A stretch of 64,000 bases of DNA, taken from NCBI GenBank assembly GCA_007258455.2, contig VDFB02270651.1:699170217-699234216 (forward strand), read 5' to 3'. The notes under the pieces are model-generated. The model was not told the DNA's origin and did not search any database. It saw nothing but the letters and a program-made list of their open reading frames with translations. The translations under genes were made by a program, and so were the position numbers. The stretch comes from Sequoia sempervirens (Eukaryota; Streptophyta; Pinopsida; Cupressales; Cupressaceae). How positions within the stretch are numbered: position 1 is the first letter of the stretch; every line of letters begins with the position of its first letter. This document shows positions 1-11,057 of this stretch, in pieces.

Positions 1-361
1 GAGGGGTTAATGGTTTGAGGGTTTAAGGGTTGAAGGTTGACGATATAAGGTTGAGGATAAAGGGTTGAGGGTACAGGGTTGAGGGTATAGGGCTGATAGT
101 ATAAGGTTGAGGGTCCAATGTATAGGCTAGAGGTTTAAGAATTGAGGGTTGACCTAGTTTAATATATAGGTTAGAGGGTTGATAGATTAAGGGTTTAAGG
201 GTTGAGGGTTTAGGGGTTGAGGGACTAAGGGTTTAAGGGTTGAGAGTTTAAGGGATGAGGAATTAAGGATTTAAAGGTTTAAGGGTTGATGAATGATGGA
301 TTTAAGGGTTGAGGGATTAATGGTTCAAGGATTGAGGGATGAGGGTTGAGGGTATAAGGTA
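1..361 (+). repeat. Degenerate telomere-like array, G-rich strand
   Basis: Short variants of the plant telomere heptamer TTTAGGG (gagggtt, taagggt, tatagggt) run head-to-tail with the G-rich strand on +. Units vary in length and sequence, so this is an old interstitial array and not an active telomere. The same motifs appear in the opposite orientation from about 700 onward. No gene is seen here. Confidence 0.85.
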
Positions 362-454
362 TAGGGTTGAGAGAGAGAGGGAGAAATGGAGTGGGATAGA
401 CCTGAGAGAGAGGGGGAGAAAGGGAGAGAGAGGTAGATGGAGAGAGAGAGAGAG

Positions 455-511
<57 letters not shown>

Positions 512-539
512 ATGTGTGAGAGAGATACCAAACATCACC
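362..539. repeat. GA-rich and (TG)n microsatellite
   Basis: A GA/GAGG-rich tract (about 369-458) is followed by about 25 uninterrupted TG dinucleotides at 459-509, then a short GA tail. Open frames across it in several phases are products of the low complexity, not genes. It is the left flank of the inverted repeat at 540-697; the right flank has the matching CT tract. Confidence 0.95.
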
Positions 540-697
540 GAGAGACCCCATTTCTTGGATCCATTTTTCAAATAGGCCACTACGTTCTCAATTTCACCAA
601 ATTGGCAAGCTAGTGGGCCCACTAGCTTTCCAATTCGATGAAATTGGTAACCTAACTTGGATTGTTTGAAAAAATGGATCCAAGAAATGAGGTCTCC
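540..697. repeat. Imperfect inverted repeat at the strand switch of the telomere-like array
   Basis: Two arms of about 76 bases pair around the centre 617/618 (AGTGGGCCCACT). Each outer arm carries GGATCCATTTTT-type sequence and the arms end in GAGACC and GGTCTC. The arms differ by scattered substitutions and small indels. Left of it the array is G-rich on +; right of it C-rich, so the whole segment 1 to about 1450 is a large imperfect fold-back structure. Confidence 0.85.
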
Positions 698-1455
698 CTC
701 TCTCTCTCTCTCCCTTTCATCCTCTCTCTCAATATCCCAAACCCTATACCAAATATCATAAATCATAATCCCTATATCCTAAACCCTACACCCTCAACCC
801 TCATCCCTATACTCTATACCCTCAACCTTATAAGCTAAACCCTAAAAATTATCCATTAACCATAAACTTAAACCATAAACCCTACATTCAATATTGTACC
901 CTAAACCCTAAATCCTAAACTCAATACCCTCAACCTTAAACACTATCCCTCAACCCTCAACCCTATACCTTAAACCCTAAACCCTACACCCTCAACCCTC
1001 ATCCCTATACCCTATATGCTCAACCTTATAACCTAAACCCTAAACATTATCCCTCAACTCTATACCCTCAACCCTATAATTAAACCATAAACTCTACACC
1101 CTCAACCTTTAACCCTATACCTTATACCTTCAGCCCTCTACCCTATAACCTATACCAAATATCATAAACCCTAATCCCTATACCTTGTACACCTAACCTT
1201 GACCCTCAACCTTAAACATTATGCCTGAATTGTAAACCCACAAGATTGAACCCTATACTTTAACCCTAAACCCTAAATTCAACCTTGTTCCCTTAACCCT
1301 AAACCCTCAACCCTCAACCCTAAACCAAATACCCTCAACCATATACCCAATATTCTAAACCATAACCCTATACCCTATAACTTGAATCCTAAACACTATC
1401 CCTCAATCCTCAATCCTATACCTTAAACCCTAAACCCTACACCATCAACCCTCAT
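698..1455 (-). repeat. Degenerate telomere-like array, C-rich strand
   Basis: After a short CT tract (698-730) the sequence is built of variants such as ccctaaa, ccctcaa, ccctata and ccctaat, the complement of the array at 1-361. Exact CCCTAAA heptamers recur but never in long perfect runs. No coding sequence is seen. Confidence 0.88.
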
Positions 1456-2235
1456 CCATATCTATCTCTCTTCCTTCCTCCCACACACCTTACCTCTCTA
1501 CTCTAACCTATCCCTATCTACCTTTCTCTCTACTTCCCTCCTATTTCTCAATCTCTCCACCTTCCTCTCTCTCCCCTTACCTCTCTAATTTTCTCTATAT
1601 AACCTTTATCTCTCTATCTCACCTCTCTCCCTCCCTAGCTCTCACTATTTCTCTTCCTTCCTCCCACCCACCTTCTCTCTCTACCTCTCTCTATCTAACA
1701 TATTCATCTTTTCCTCACTCTGTCTTCCTCCCTCCTCTCTCTCTCGATTTCTCCACCTTCCTTCCCCCCCCTCTCTTTCCCACTCTCTCTCATTCTATAT
1801 ATATCACTTCTCTCTCCCTCCTTCCCTCCTTCCTTCCCTCACTCATTCTCTCTTTGTATATATCACCTCTCTCTATACTTATCCCTCCCTCCTCCACCTC
1901 TCTATCTCTCCTTCCCTATATACTTATCTCCATTTGTCTCCATCTCTACCTCTCCCTCCCTCCTTCCCTCTCTCTCCCCCCATATTTCTCTACTAGAGAG
2001 TTCTCTCACTCTCTCTCTCTCTGGTCTATCCCTCCCATCCCCTCCCCTTCTCTCAAGTCTCTCCCTCCCACCCTAACTAGAGAATTCTCTCCCTCCCACC
2101 CTAACTAGAGAATTATCTCTCTCTCTCTCTCTCTAGTCTCTCCCCCCACCCACTCCCACCCTAACTAGATAATATTCTCTCTCATGTCTCTCCCTCACAC
2201 CCCCTCACCCCCCCTCTCTCTCTCTCATAAACCCT
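1456..2235. repeat. CT-rich low-complexity block inside the telomere-like array
   Basis: About 780 bases of (CT)n, CTCC and TTCC motifs, with a few repeats of a short segment containing CTAGAGAATT or CTAGAGAGTT near 1993-2170. It interrupts the C-rich array, which resumes afterwards. Long open frames here are compositional. Confidence 0.9.
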
Positions 2236-3712
2236 AATCCCTATACCCTATAAACTTAACCTTAAACCTTCAACCCAATACCCTCAACTCTATACCTAAT
2301 ATTCTAAACCGTAATCGCTATACCCTATAAAATTAACCTTGTATCTTCAACCCTATACCTTAAACCATAAACCCTACACCCTCAACCCTCATTTCTATAC
2401 CCTATACACTTAAATATTACCACTCTTCATCTCCCCCTCCTCTCTCTCTATCTCACCTCTCTCTCTCTCTCCCTCCCTCCCTCTTTCCCTCTCTAATGCC
2501 TATACCTAATACACTTAACCTTATACCCTCAACCCTATACTTAAACCCTCAACCCTACATTCAACCTTGTAACCTAAACCCTTAACCCTAAACCCAATAC
2601 CCTCAACCCTATACTGAATATCCTAAACCCTAATCCCTATACCCTATACACTTAACCCTATACCCTCAACCCTAAACACTATCCCTCAACCCTCAACCCT
2701 ATACCTTAGACCCTCATCCCTCATCCCTATAACCTATACCCTCAACCTTATACCCTAAACCTTAAACATTATCCCTCAACCCTATACTCAAACCCTAAAC
2801 CATACATTAAACCTTGTATGCTCCTACACCCTAATCCCTAAACCTATTACCCTCAACCGTATAACCAATATTCTAAACCCTAATCCCTATACCTTATGCA
2901 CTTAACCTTATACCCATGAAACCTTGAACACTATCCCTCAACCCTCAATCCTATACCTTAAGCCCTAAACCCTACACCCTCAACCCTCATACTTATACCC
3001 TATACCTAAAGCTTATACCCTAAACCCTAAACATTATCCCTCAACCCTTAACCCTATAATTAAACCTTGTATCCTAAACCCTCAACCCTAAACCCAATAC
3101 CATCAACCCTATACCCAATATCCTAAATCCTAATCCCTATACCTTATATACTTAACCCTATACCCTCAACCCTATACCTTCAACCCTAAACCCTACACCT
3201 TCAACCCTCATCCCTATACCCTATACCCTCAACCTTATAACCCAAACCCTAAACATCATCCCTCAACCCTAGACCCTACATTCAACCTTGTACATTAAGC
3301 CCTTGATCCTAAACCCTATACCCTATAAATTTAACCCTATACCCTCAACCTTGAACACTATCCCTCAACCCTCAACCCTATACTTTAAATCCTAAACCCT
3401 ACACCCTTAACCCTCATCCCTATACCCTATACCCTCAACCTTCTACCCTAAATCCTAAACATTATCTCTCAACCCTATACTTAAATGGAAAACCCTACAC
3501 ACTCAATCCTTAACCCTATACATTATACCCTAATCCCTACACCATAAACCCTATAAATAATATCCTAAACCCTAATCCATATACCCTATACATTTAACCT
3601 TGTACCCTTAACATTGAACATTATACCTCAACTCTCAACCCTCAAACTTATAAATAAATCATAAACCCTAAACCCTCAACCCTAAAACTAATATCCTCAA
3701 CCCAATACCCTC
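2226..3712 (-). repeat. Degenerate telomere-like array, C-rich strand, second block
   Basis: Same unit types as 698-1455, arranged in loose higher-order blocks of roughly 150-200 bases (phrases about ccctataccctcaacc and aaacattatccctcaa recur). A short CT-rich island lies at about 2425-2490. The block ends exactly where the 5' LTR of the element at 3713 begins, and the array continues at 15847 after that element. Confidence 0.88.
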
Positions 3713-5033
3713 TACAGACATCCAAATTTGGACACTTATATTGGTCCAAATTTATCCCTCTTCGTCTAAACATCCCCTTATTCACGTTAATGGGGTAATA
3801 TTGTTATTATCTAATTAATACCCTTACTTCTTTTGATCCGTAATGTATCTAGTTAAATAATTAAATACCTTACTCTTTAATCCCCTTTTTCATCAAATGA
3901 ATTAAATAAATATGGCATTTATTTAATTCCTCACATGTCAAATCATTTTCTTAATCTCAATCAATCTCCTAACCTCTTCATTAGGGATGTGCACATGCCT
4001 AATCCTTGATTAGGATGTGTCACATCCTCCAACTTTTGCAAGTTGGATTCTAATCTTCATTAACCCCTAATTATCCTATAATTATTGATTAGTCAAGTCT
4101 AATTAGTACCTTGGTCAACTCTCCCCATCCCCCAAGGAATTTTTAATTCCTTTTTATTCATCCAAGGCTCCTCTCTTCCCCATGTGAATTTTTAATTCAC
4201 TTTTATTCCTCTAAGGAATCTTCTCTTTCCCATACAAATTCTAGAACCTTTGACTTGTCACATCAAATGTGCCAAAGTCTTCTAGAATCTTTGAATTGTC
4301 ACATCAAGTAACATGTGGGTAAGTACTTACCTTTCTAAGCACCTTGGCTTATCCAAGGTACTTCTCACCTCTCTTTTTGGGAACATTGTCTTATCCTTAA
4401 GATCTCCCAATCATTGTGAATTTTAAATTTACTTTTATTCCTCCAAGGAATCTTCTCTTCCCAATGTGATCATTGAGTGGTCACATCAAGGTACTTGCAA
4501 GTACCTCCATCACATGTCCTTCTTCCACCTCACCTACACCTCATCACATCCTTGACCATTTCACATTCCACATGTCAAGATGCGAGGGCTTGTGAGTCCT
4601 CAACTCACTATAGCCCTCCATCTTGGCCATGGTGGCTCAATCTTGAACACTGAATTCTCTAGAGAATTCAATAACCTCTATAAATACCCCCTCTTTTCTA
4701 TAATTTTAAATACTTTTACATTTGATACCAAACTCTTGCCATTTTGTCATTTCAAGCCATACTTAGCCAAATTGCATATTTTGCATTCACCATTATCACA
4801 CATTCAAGCTCGTCTTGCATCTTTAATCTCATTTTCCATCCAAGGAGCATACACAACATCGAAGATCGAAGGGCCAACCAAGGGACAACTTGAGAAGGTA
4901 TAATTGTTTCATTCCATCTTCTTTGTTCAAGTTCCACGTTTTTCCCAATCTTGAGGCATTAGGTTTTCTTCATTGTTTATTGCATTTTTGTTATTGTTGC
5001 ACATTTAAGAACAAGGATTTTCACCTAGTCACA
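3713..5033 (+). repeat. 5' LTR of the non-autonomous element
   Basis: It is homologous over its whole length to 14528-15846. Relative to the 3' copy it has about 22 extra bases directly upstream of the TATA box, containing a perfect 20-base palindrome (4651-4670), and lacks about 18 bases near 4795 (AGCATTTTGAATCCACCA in the 3' copy). It ends ...GTCACA, followed by TTTTTGGCATGCC. A TGG is present about where a primer-binding site should be, but I cannot match the rest to a tRNA. Confidence 0.92.
4679..4686 (+). promoter_or_regulatory. TATA box of the 5' LTR
   Basis: TATAAATA in a C/T-rich context, conserved in the 3' LTR at 15471-15478. It is the likely core promoter; the transcript start would lie roughly 25-35 bases downstream. 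Confidence 0.65.
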
Positions 5034-5125
5034 TTTTTGGCATGCCTAGTCGGACTCACAAATAGGTCTCTTGCTCTCAAGTTTTATGTTGTTTCACTGT
5101 TTGCAGGTTCAGTTTGCAAAGGGGT

Positions 5126-5280
5126 AGACCCGCCCTCGTAGAGAGGCAGACCTGCCCACATAGGGGCATACCTGCCCACTTAGGGGTGTACCTGCCCACC
5201 CAGGGGCATACCTGCCCACCTAGGGGTGTACCTTCCCACCCAGGAGCGTACCTTCCCAAACAGAGGGGTGGACCCGCCTA
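5126..5280 (+). repeat. 20-base minisatellite in the element leader
   Basis: Seven to eight tandem copies of a 20-base unit of the form ggcrkacctgcccacytagg lie just after the 5' LTR. The same unit recurs in separate clusters at about 6097-6290 and 6522-6605. No start codon is associated with it. Confidence 0.85.
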
Positions 5281-6096
5281 AAACAACATTTTCCAAAAGG
5301 TAAAAACTGCATTTCAATCATCATTTTCTGTTGTTTTAAGTATTTATGACCTTCTAATGTGTGTTGTTGGTGTCTGTGCAAGGATTTGACTACTGTTTTG
5401 TGGAAAACGAGAAAAAATTACTAACAAGTTTCTTGAGGCCATTCATTTTGAAGCTTTTATCAGTTGTTTGTTATCATTTTTCATTAATTTAGGCACATAG
5501 TCTAATTAGGAGGAGGTCAAATTTACATTGTGTGTTGTTCTTGTGGTAGGCTATTGACGTATCCAATCCCATTGCACCATTTGGCAATCCTGGGTGACAA
5601 GAAATAGTAGCTTACCAAATCCTTTGAGTCACCTTTTTGCTTTTTCTTAGGGGACCTGCTTAAGGATTTCATCACCCCAAGGGACGATTCCAAGCACATG
5701 TACCATGCGGGGTATATAAAGGGGGGACAACAAAAATTTAACCTCAATCCAATCACATTATTAGCGAAGCGTCGGGATGACATAAAGAGTTGGTTCGAGC
5801 CTTTAGTATCTTGCTAAGGTTCCCAACTCATGCTTGTGACGGGCTAGTGTTCACGGTTTGAGCCTCACATACCAGGTGTATATCAAGGACTCCCTAACCA
5901 CCTTGTTTATCCTAGATAGAGGAGTTTGTTGGCCATACCCATTTTACTAATCTTAGGATCATGCTACTTGAACTATTTTCTTTGTGCAAAACTAGTGATT
6001 TTCTGTTTAGTCAAGACATCCTTATCCTCTAATTGTTATTTGTTTTGTTTTGGGTCCTTTTCCACAGTCATTTTTGTGAAAATCAAGTTCAGGCTT

Positions 6097-6605
6097 GCAT
6101 AGAGGGGCGGACCTACCCTACTAGGGGCGAACCCGCCCTTTGTTTCAGTCCCTTTTCAGCCTATTTTTGTCATATTTTCCCAACTTCTTGTCAAATAGGT
6201 GTACCTTCCCTAGTAGGGGTGTACCTGCCCTAGTAGGGGTAGACATACCCTCGGAGGGGTGGACCTGCCCCTGGATAGGTGTACCTATCCCTTCAACAGT
6301 TAATTTTATCACCCATTTTATCATTCTAAGCACCTGTTTCATCGTTCTGAGCACTTGTTTCATCATTTTGATCATTCATTTCCCCATTCTAAACATTCAT
6401 ACATCCATTCTGAGAATCCATTCCCTATCTTGAACATTCATCCTCTTCATTTAAACATCCATTTCCTTGTTTCGTGCACCCTTTTACCTATTCCAAACAG
6501 TTGTTTTTGGTCATTTTCACTAAATAGGCGTACCTGCCCTAGTAGGGGCGTACCTTCCCTAGTAGGGGTGGACCTACCCTTGGATAGGTGGACCCGCCCT
6601 TCAAA
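6097..6605 (+). repeat. Further clusters of the 20-base minisatellite
   Basis: Copies of the GGGGTGGACCTGCCC / GGGGCGTACCTGCCC unit occur at 6097-6140, 6197-6290 and 6522-6605. They are separated by stretches built on a different short motif around CATTCTGAGCATTCATTTCC. The alternation suggests the leader grew by repeated segmental duplication. Confidence 0.75.
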
Positions 6606-8200
6606 CAACTATTTTTGTCCTACGTCCAGTCGTTCTGGGTGTTGTTCCTTCATTTTGACTAACTATTTTCCCATTTTGAGTGACTGTTCACCCATTCTGA
6701 GCATTCGTCTCCCCATTCTAAAGGTCAATCTCCTCGATCAAACATCCATTTACTCATTATGTGTCATAGTTCATCCATTTCGAGCCTTTGTTCAGTCATT
6801 TCGAGCACCTGTTTGTCCATCATCAACACTTTTTTGTAAGTCATAATTTCATCGATCAAATCACATGGGTGCTACGTAGAACATCATTAGATTTCATATC
6901 TATCATAAAATCATCCATCCCAATCATCTAGACTTCATTTTGAGGGTTTTGATTTTTATGTCGAAACTTCCAGAGGCCATAACTTTTGACTCAGGTGTCC
7001 GATTGGGCTAAAATTTTATGAGTGGTTGCGTTCTGAGGTGGCATGTGGATTCCCAACAAGCCTTGAGTTGGTTGGCCTCCATTTCAATGGATTTTTGAGG
7101 TTTCAAACTTTCATCTTGACCCTCAAAATCGCAATTTAGTGTTTTTTTTTTAGTTTTTGAAAAATCGTTTTCGTTAATAACTTAGAATGCATGTCTCAAA
7201 TTTGGGATTTTAGTTGGAAATTCATCCTATCTCAGGTTTGGGTATTTTTTGGGAAAAAAATTGAACTCTCATAAGTATGTTTGTGAAGCTTCTAAAATGG
7301 CAAAATTTGGACACTTTTTAAACTCAAACTTGGAAAAAATCTAATTGTCACATCTTTACTTTCTTTAAACCTCGAACGTGGAATCAACCCCATCACATCC
7401 TCCAATCATCCCAATCTCAGGCTTCAATCCAAATTTAATTGAAGCCAATCCAATCCTAATCAGCTTTAATCTACTCCCACCAGCTTAATCAAAATCAATC
7501 AGACTTCGTCTCCACCTTGGAAAACCTTCATTCGGTCATTTTGGGCACCCCTTGCATTCTATATCTCTTCACCTTTATATGCATCCTTTCATCCATCCTC
7601 CAAGAGCCACCCCCAATCTCAGCATTCATTCATCCATTTTCCATCCAATTGTTTACTCGCTTCAAGCTTCATTCATCCATTCTAAAAATTTGTTCTCCTA
7701 TTTCAACTTCGTTTATCCCCTTTTCGATCATTCATTTACTCATCTTGAAAAGTTGCTCATCCATTTCAAAACTCCTATCATTTTGAACTCTTGTTCAGTC
7801 ATTTACTTGTTCCGAGTGACCTTTCATTCATTTCGAACCTTCATCTTCTCATTCCAAGAATCATTCATTCAATAGAGAATACATTACTTTGTAGTCATTC
7901 ATCCCTCTCGATCATTCATTTACTTGTTTTGAGTAATCATTCGTTCATTTCAAACCTTTGTCTTCTCATTCTGAGAATCATTCATCTATTGTGAGTAATC
8001 ATTTACTCATTTTGAGTAGTCGTTCATCCCTTTCGATCATTCGTTTACTTGTTCTAAGTAATCATTTCATCTTATTTTGAACCTTCATCTTCTATTTCAA
8101 GCATTCGTTCATCCATTTCTATCATCTATTTCCCCAATCAGATCATCATCTTCCCCATCCAAATCCCCTGAACTTTGTTTCAGGTTATTATCCAAATTGA
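6300..8200 (+). repeat. Degenerate short-period repeats (CATTC/TCATC type)
   Basis: Between 6300-6840 and again 7640-8110 the sequence is a loose repeat of about 20-25 bases of the type cattttgagcattcatttcc. The intervening 6850-7630 is more complex, AT-rich and non-coding. Open frames here (Ile/His/Ser/Phe-rich) follow the repeat composition and have no family resemblance, so I do not call them genes. Confidence 0.7.
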
Positions 8201-8685
8201 CCTAAGTGTTTGAATTCATCGTCATCATCAAAATCTGCTTAGTATTGTCATCCATCCTAAGTTAATCATCATCACCTAACTGAATCACTTTCAATCTCAA
8301 GGTAATTCTTAGTGCTCTAATCATCCATTTATCCTTTTAATATGATCAATCAAGATCCTTAAGTCACCTAGGTAATTCCCGAATAGCCTTTGACAGCCCT
8401 TCTTTATCATCTCCATTCAATCCATCAGTCGATCTTATCAATCATCGATTGATCTTATCCAATCCAATCACCTTCAACCCAATCAATCTGCTTCCATCTA
8501 GAGGTAGATTCAGTGTCATAGTCATCCTTTGATAATCAAATCAGAATCAATTACATTGCATCATCCAATCATACTAATCTAATCTTTAATCTAATCTCGA
8601 TGTGACCTTGACCAAAATCCTGACTTAAGCTTTAGTTTGTTTTCATCCAAAATCTTTGATCCATCCTCTTTATCCTTTCATCATT

Positions 8686-10497
8686 ATGAATCCTTATTCT
8701 CCATCAATAGTAGTCAAGAGAAACCCTAATTACACTGATGACGATAATGAAAGTATTGTTGATCAAGAGGTATAGGACATAGATCCCCTTGATGTTATCA
8801 TCGCTAGTAAAATTTCTCCACCCGCTTTCCAAAATCCAATCACCCCTTCAAGCTATCCTATTATGTCTTCATCCATGCCTAGTCATGCTCCTTATGCGAC
8901 CTTTGATAAGGGATATCCATTATCTTCCTCACCTACATCCCCATCATATCCTTCACTTGCATCATCTCCTTATCCAACATCCATTTCTTCCTATCATAAT
9001 CCACCATCACAACACCCCTATCTTAATCCCCCTCCGACATCCTCCTATCTCAATCCTTCATCCACATATGCCCACTATCCTAATCCTCCATACCAATTTT
9101 CTCATCCTACTTATACACCCACATCAACCTATCCTAATCTAACATCCACATTTTCTTATCCTAATATTTCATCCACATCTCCCTATCTTAATTTTCCATC
9201 TCAATCCTCCCATCCTAATCCACCATCCCAATACCTTTTTTACAACACATCATCCATATCATCTTGTCCCAATCCACTATCCCAATATCCCTATCTTAAT
9301 TCCCCATCTACTTCCTCTTTCATCAATCCACCATCCATGTCCTCCAATCTTAAGTCACCATACCAACATCCCTACCTTAACCCTCCATCCAATCCTAATC
9401 CCCCATCTACTCCTAGTCCTACATCCAATCTTAGTCCTCCATCCAATCCTAATCCTCCATCTAATCCCAATCCTATATCCAATCCCATTTCTCCATCTAA
9501 CCCTAGTCCATCACTCTATAATACTAGTCCTCCACCAATCTCTAATCCTCCATCTATTCCTATCACACCATCTTAGCCTAGAGTATGCAAGTTTCTCACT
9601 CTCAAATTTCTCCAAGGACTTATGACAAAGAAGACATCCCCCACTCCACACATTGAAGTAGTGGAACCATTCCCTCTCAATCCATCATTTACGGTCATTA
9701 GTGATGAGACCCTTCTCCATCCAACACCTATCCTTGATATTATCATCTGTATCACCACTCAAACCATTGACACCATTGAAACCATCATTGAATCCATCGA
9801 ACCCCCATCTCCTACATTAGAAGCCATCGAACCCATTGATGATAACCAAATCCAATCCACTCCCCCTACTCCTAGATCCATCCAATCCATCGAAGAAACC
9901 CAAATCCAATCCACTCCTCCCACTCGCAGTATCATTGAAATCCATTCCCATGAATGCCTTGAATCCTTTATCCTTTCATCTTCCCCACTTGAAAAGTCCC
10001 TCCAAGACTCCACCATCATGCCACCCACACAACATGAGTTATGCCAAGAGCTCGATCCAAAGCATACCACCAACATATCCCCTTCTCTACATCAAGATCT
10101 TGTCATCCCATCTAGTCCATCTCAAGATCATAATCTCCCATCCATTCCATCCCATGATCCTCTTACCATTCAAGATCTGATCCCTCTATTGCATGAGCCC
10201 TTATCACCTACTGCCACAAATCTAGATCCTATCATATCACTTAATCCCTCTCTTGATACCACCCATCAAGATGTTATTATCCCACCATCTCCATTTCTTG
10301 ATCCTCCATCATCACCTAAACCTACTATACCCACACTGTTTGTATATCCCCTTGGTACCCTCACATTCTTCCATGGTGGTTTGCTTATAGAAGAAAAACA
10401 AAGCATATACACCACCCTTCATCGTCCTAATAATGGGCTCGCATCGTTCTTCCAGAATAAAAAAATCCTATCATGGATCGAATGCTCAAGAACATGA
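8686..10497 (+). pseudogene. Decayed Pro/Ser-rich element protein, possible gag derivative
   Basis: From an ATG at 8686 one frame runs 604 codons to a TGA at 10495-10497, with only two in-frame stops, both TAG (8773-8775 and 9574-9576). The N-terminal part has a short acidic stretch (TDDDNES). The middle is a Pro/Ser/Asn/Tyr repeat region with recurring NPPS and YLNPP units, and the C-terminal part is Thr/Ile/Pro/Ser-rich. No zinc knuckle or protease motif was found. Such a long frame with only two substitution-type stops suggests it was once translated. The frame is lost just where a G-patch-like segment begins in another frame (10482). Function unknown; gag-like packaging is only a guess from its position in the element. 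Confidence 0.5.
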
Positions 10498-11057
10498 ACT
10501 ATCAAGGAAAAGGTTTAGGCCTTCATGAGCAAGGTATTTTAGAGCCCATCTAGGTCAAAGAAAAACTCTTTATGCGAGGTCTTGGACCTATTTCCCAAGA
10601 CTCGCAATCTAAAGATGTTGGTACAACCTCTAGACGTCTTCAACGAACCTATTCCAAAAGAAATGTAGGCTCTTCCCATCACTCCACTAGATCATTTGCT
10701 TCCATCCCCCCTCCTCCATCCTACTACCTCAAAACAACAATCCATATTCCTCCCTCATCTTCTCCATCCATTTTGGGTCCTTATGTCCCTCCACCCACTA
10801 CATCTATTTTGGGCCCTTATATCCCAACATCACCTCCTCCATATCATTCTATTCATCCTTTCATCCATCCATCACCCCTCCATGTCACCCATCACAAACA
10901 TCCCACTCTCATGTCCCCTAATCAGGATCAACAAAGGTGCATACCTACACATCCTCCGTCTACATGTAATCCTCATAATCCTATCTCTATTGCTCCACAT
11001 CATCCATTTCCTCGCACCCATCCCATTGCTATCAAAATACTTTGGATGCTAAAGTAA
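10482..11057 (+). pseudogene. G-patch-like segment and Pro-rich tail of the element protein
   Basis: In the third forward frame, residues MLKNMNYQGKGLGLHEQG are followed by ILEPI, a TAG stop (10551-10553), then MRGLGPISQ. Hydrophobic-x-x-G-x-G-L-G followed by a second GLG is the layout of a G-patch, a short glycine-rich module known from RNA-processing proteins and also found near the protease region of some Ty3/gypsy polyproteins. A Pro/His/Ser-rich tail continues to 11057. It overlaps the end of the 8686 frame by 16 bases in a different frame, consistent with a frameshift in what was one protein. Confidence 0.45.

Noticed and set aside
317..766. Overlapping open frames on both strands rich in His/Thr, Cys/Val or Arg/Glu
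   Set aside because: They are translations of TG and GA dinucleotide repeats and of the palindrome; no gene.
1854..2108. 84-codon open frame rich in Ser/Leu/Pro
   Set aside because: Produced by the CT-rich low-complexity block; no conserved motif.
5034..5060. Primer-binding site after the 5' LTR of the non-autonomous element
   Set aside because: TGGCATGCCTAGTCGG begins with TGG, but I could not match the remainder to a tRNA 3' end, so it is not called.
4580..5141. Several short open frames across the 5' LTR end
   Set aside because: They lie within LTR or leader sequence, are not conserved in the 3' LTR, and show no protein similarity.
5121..5280. Possible CRISPR-like array because of regular 20-base repeats
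   Set aside because: The repeats are contiguous without spacers, and the context is a plant retroelement; it is a minisatellite.
6033..8000. Ile/His/Ser/Phe-rich open frames up to 163 codons
   Set aside because: Their residue pattern follows the CATTC-type tandem repeats; no start context or family motif supports them.
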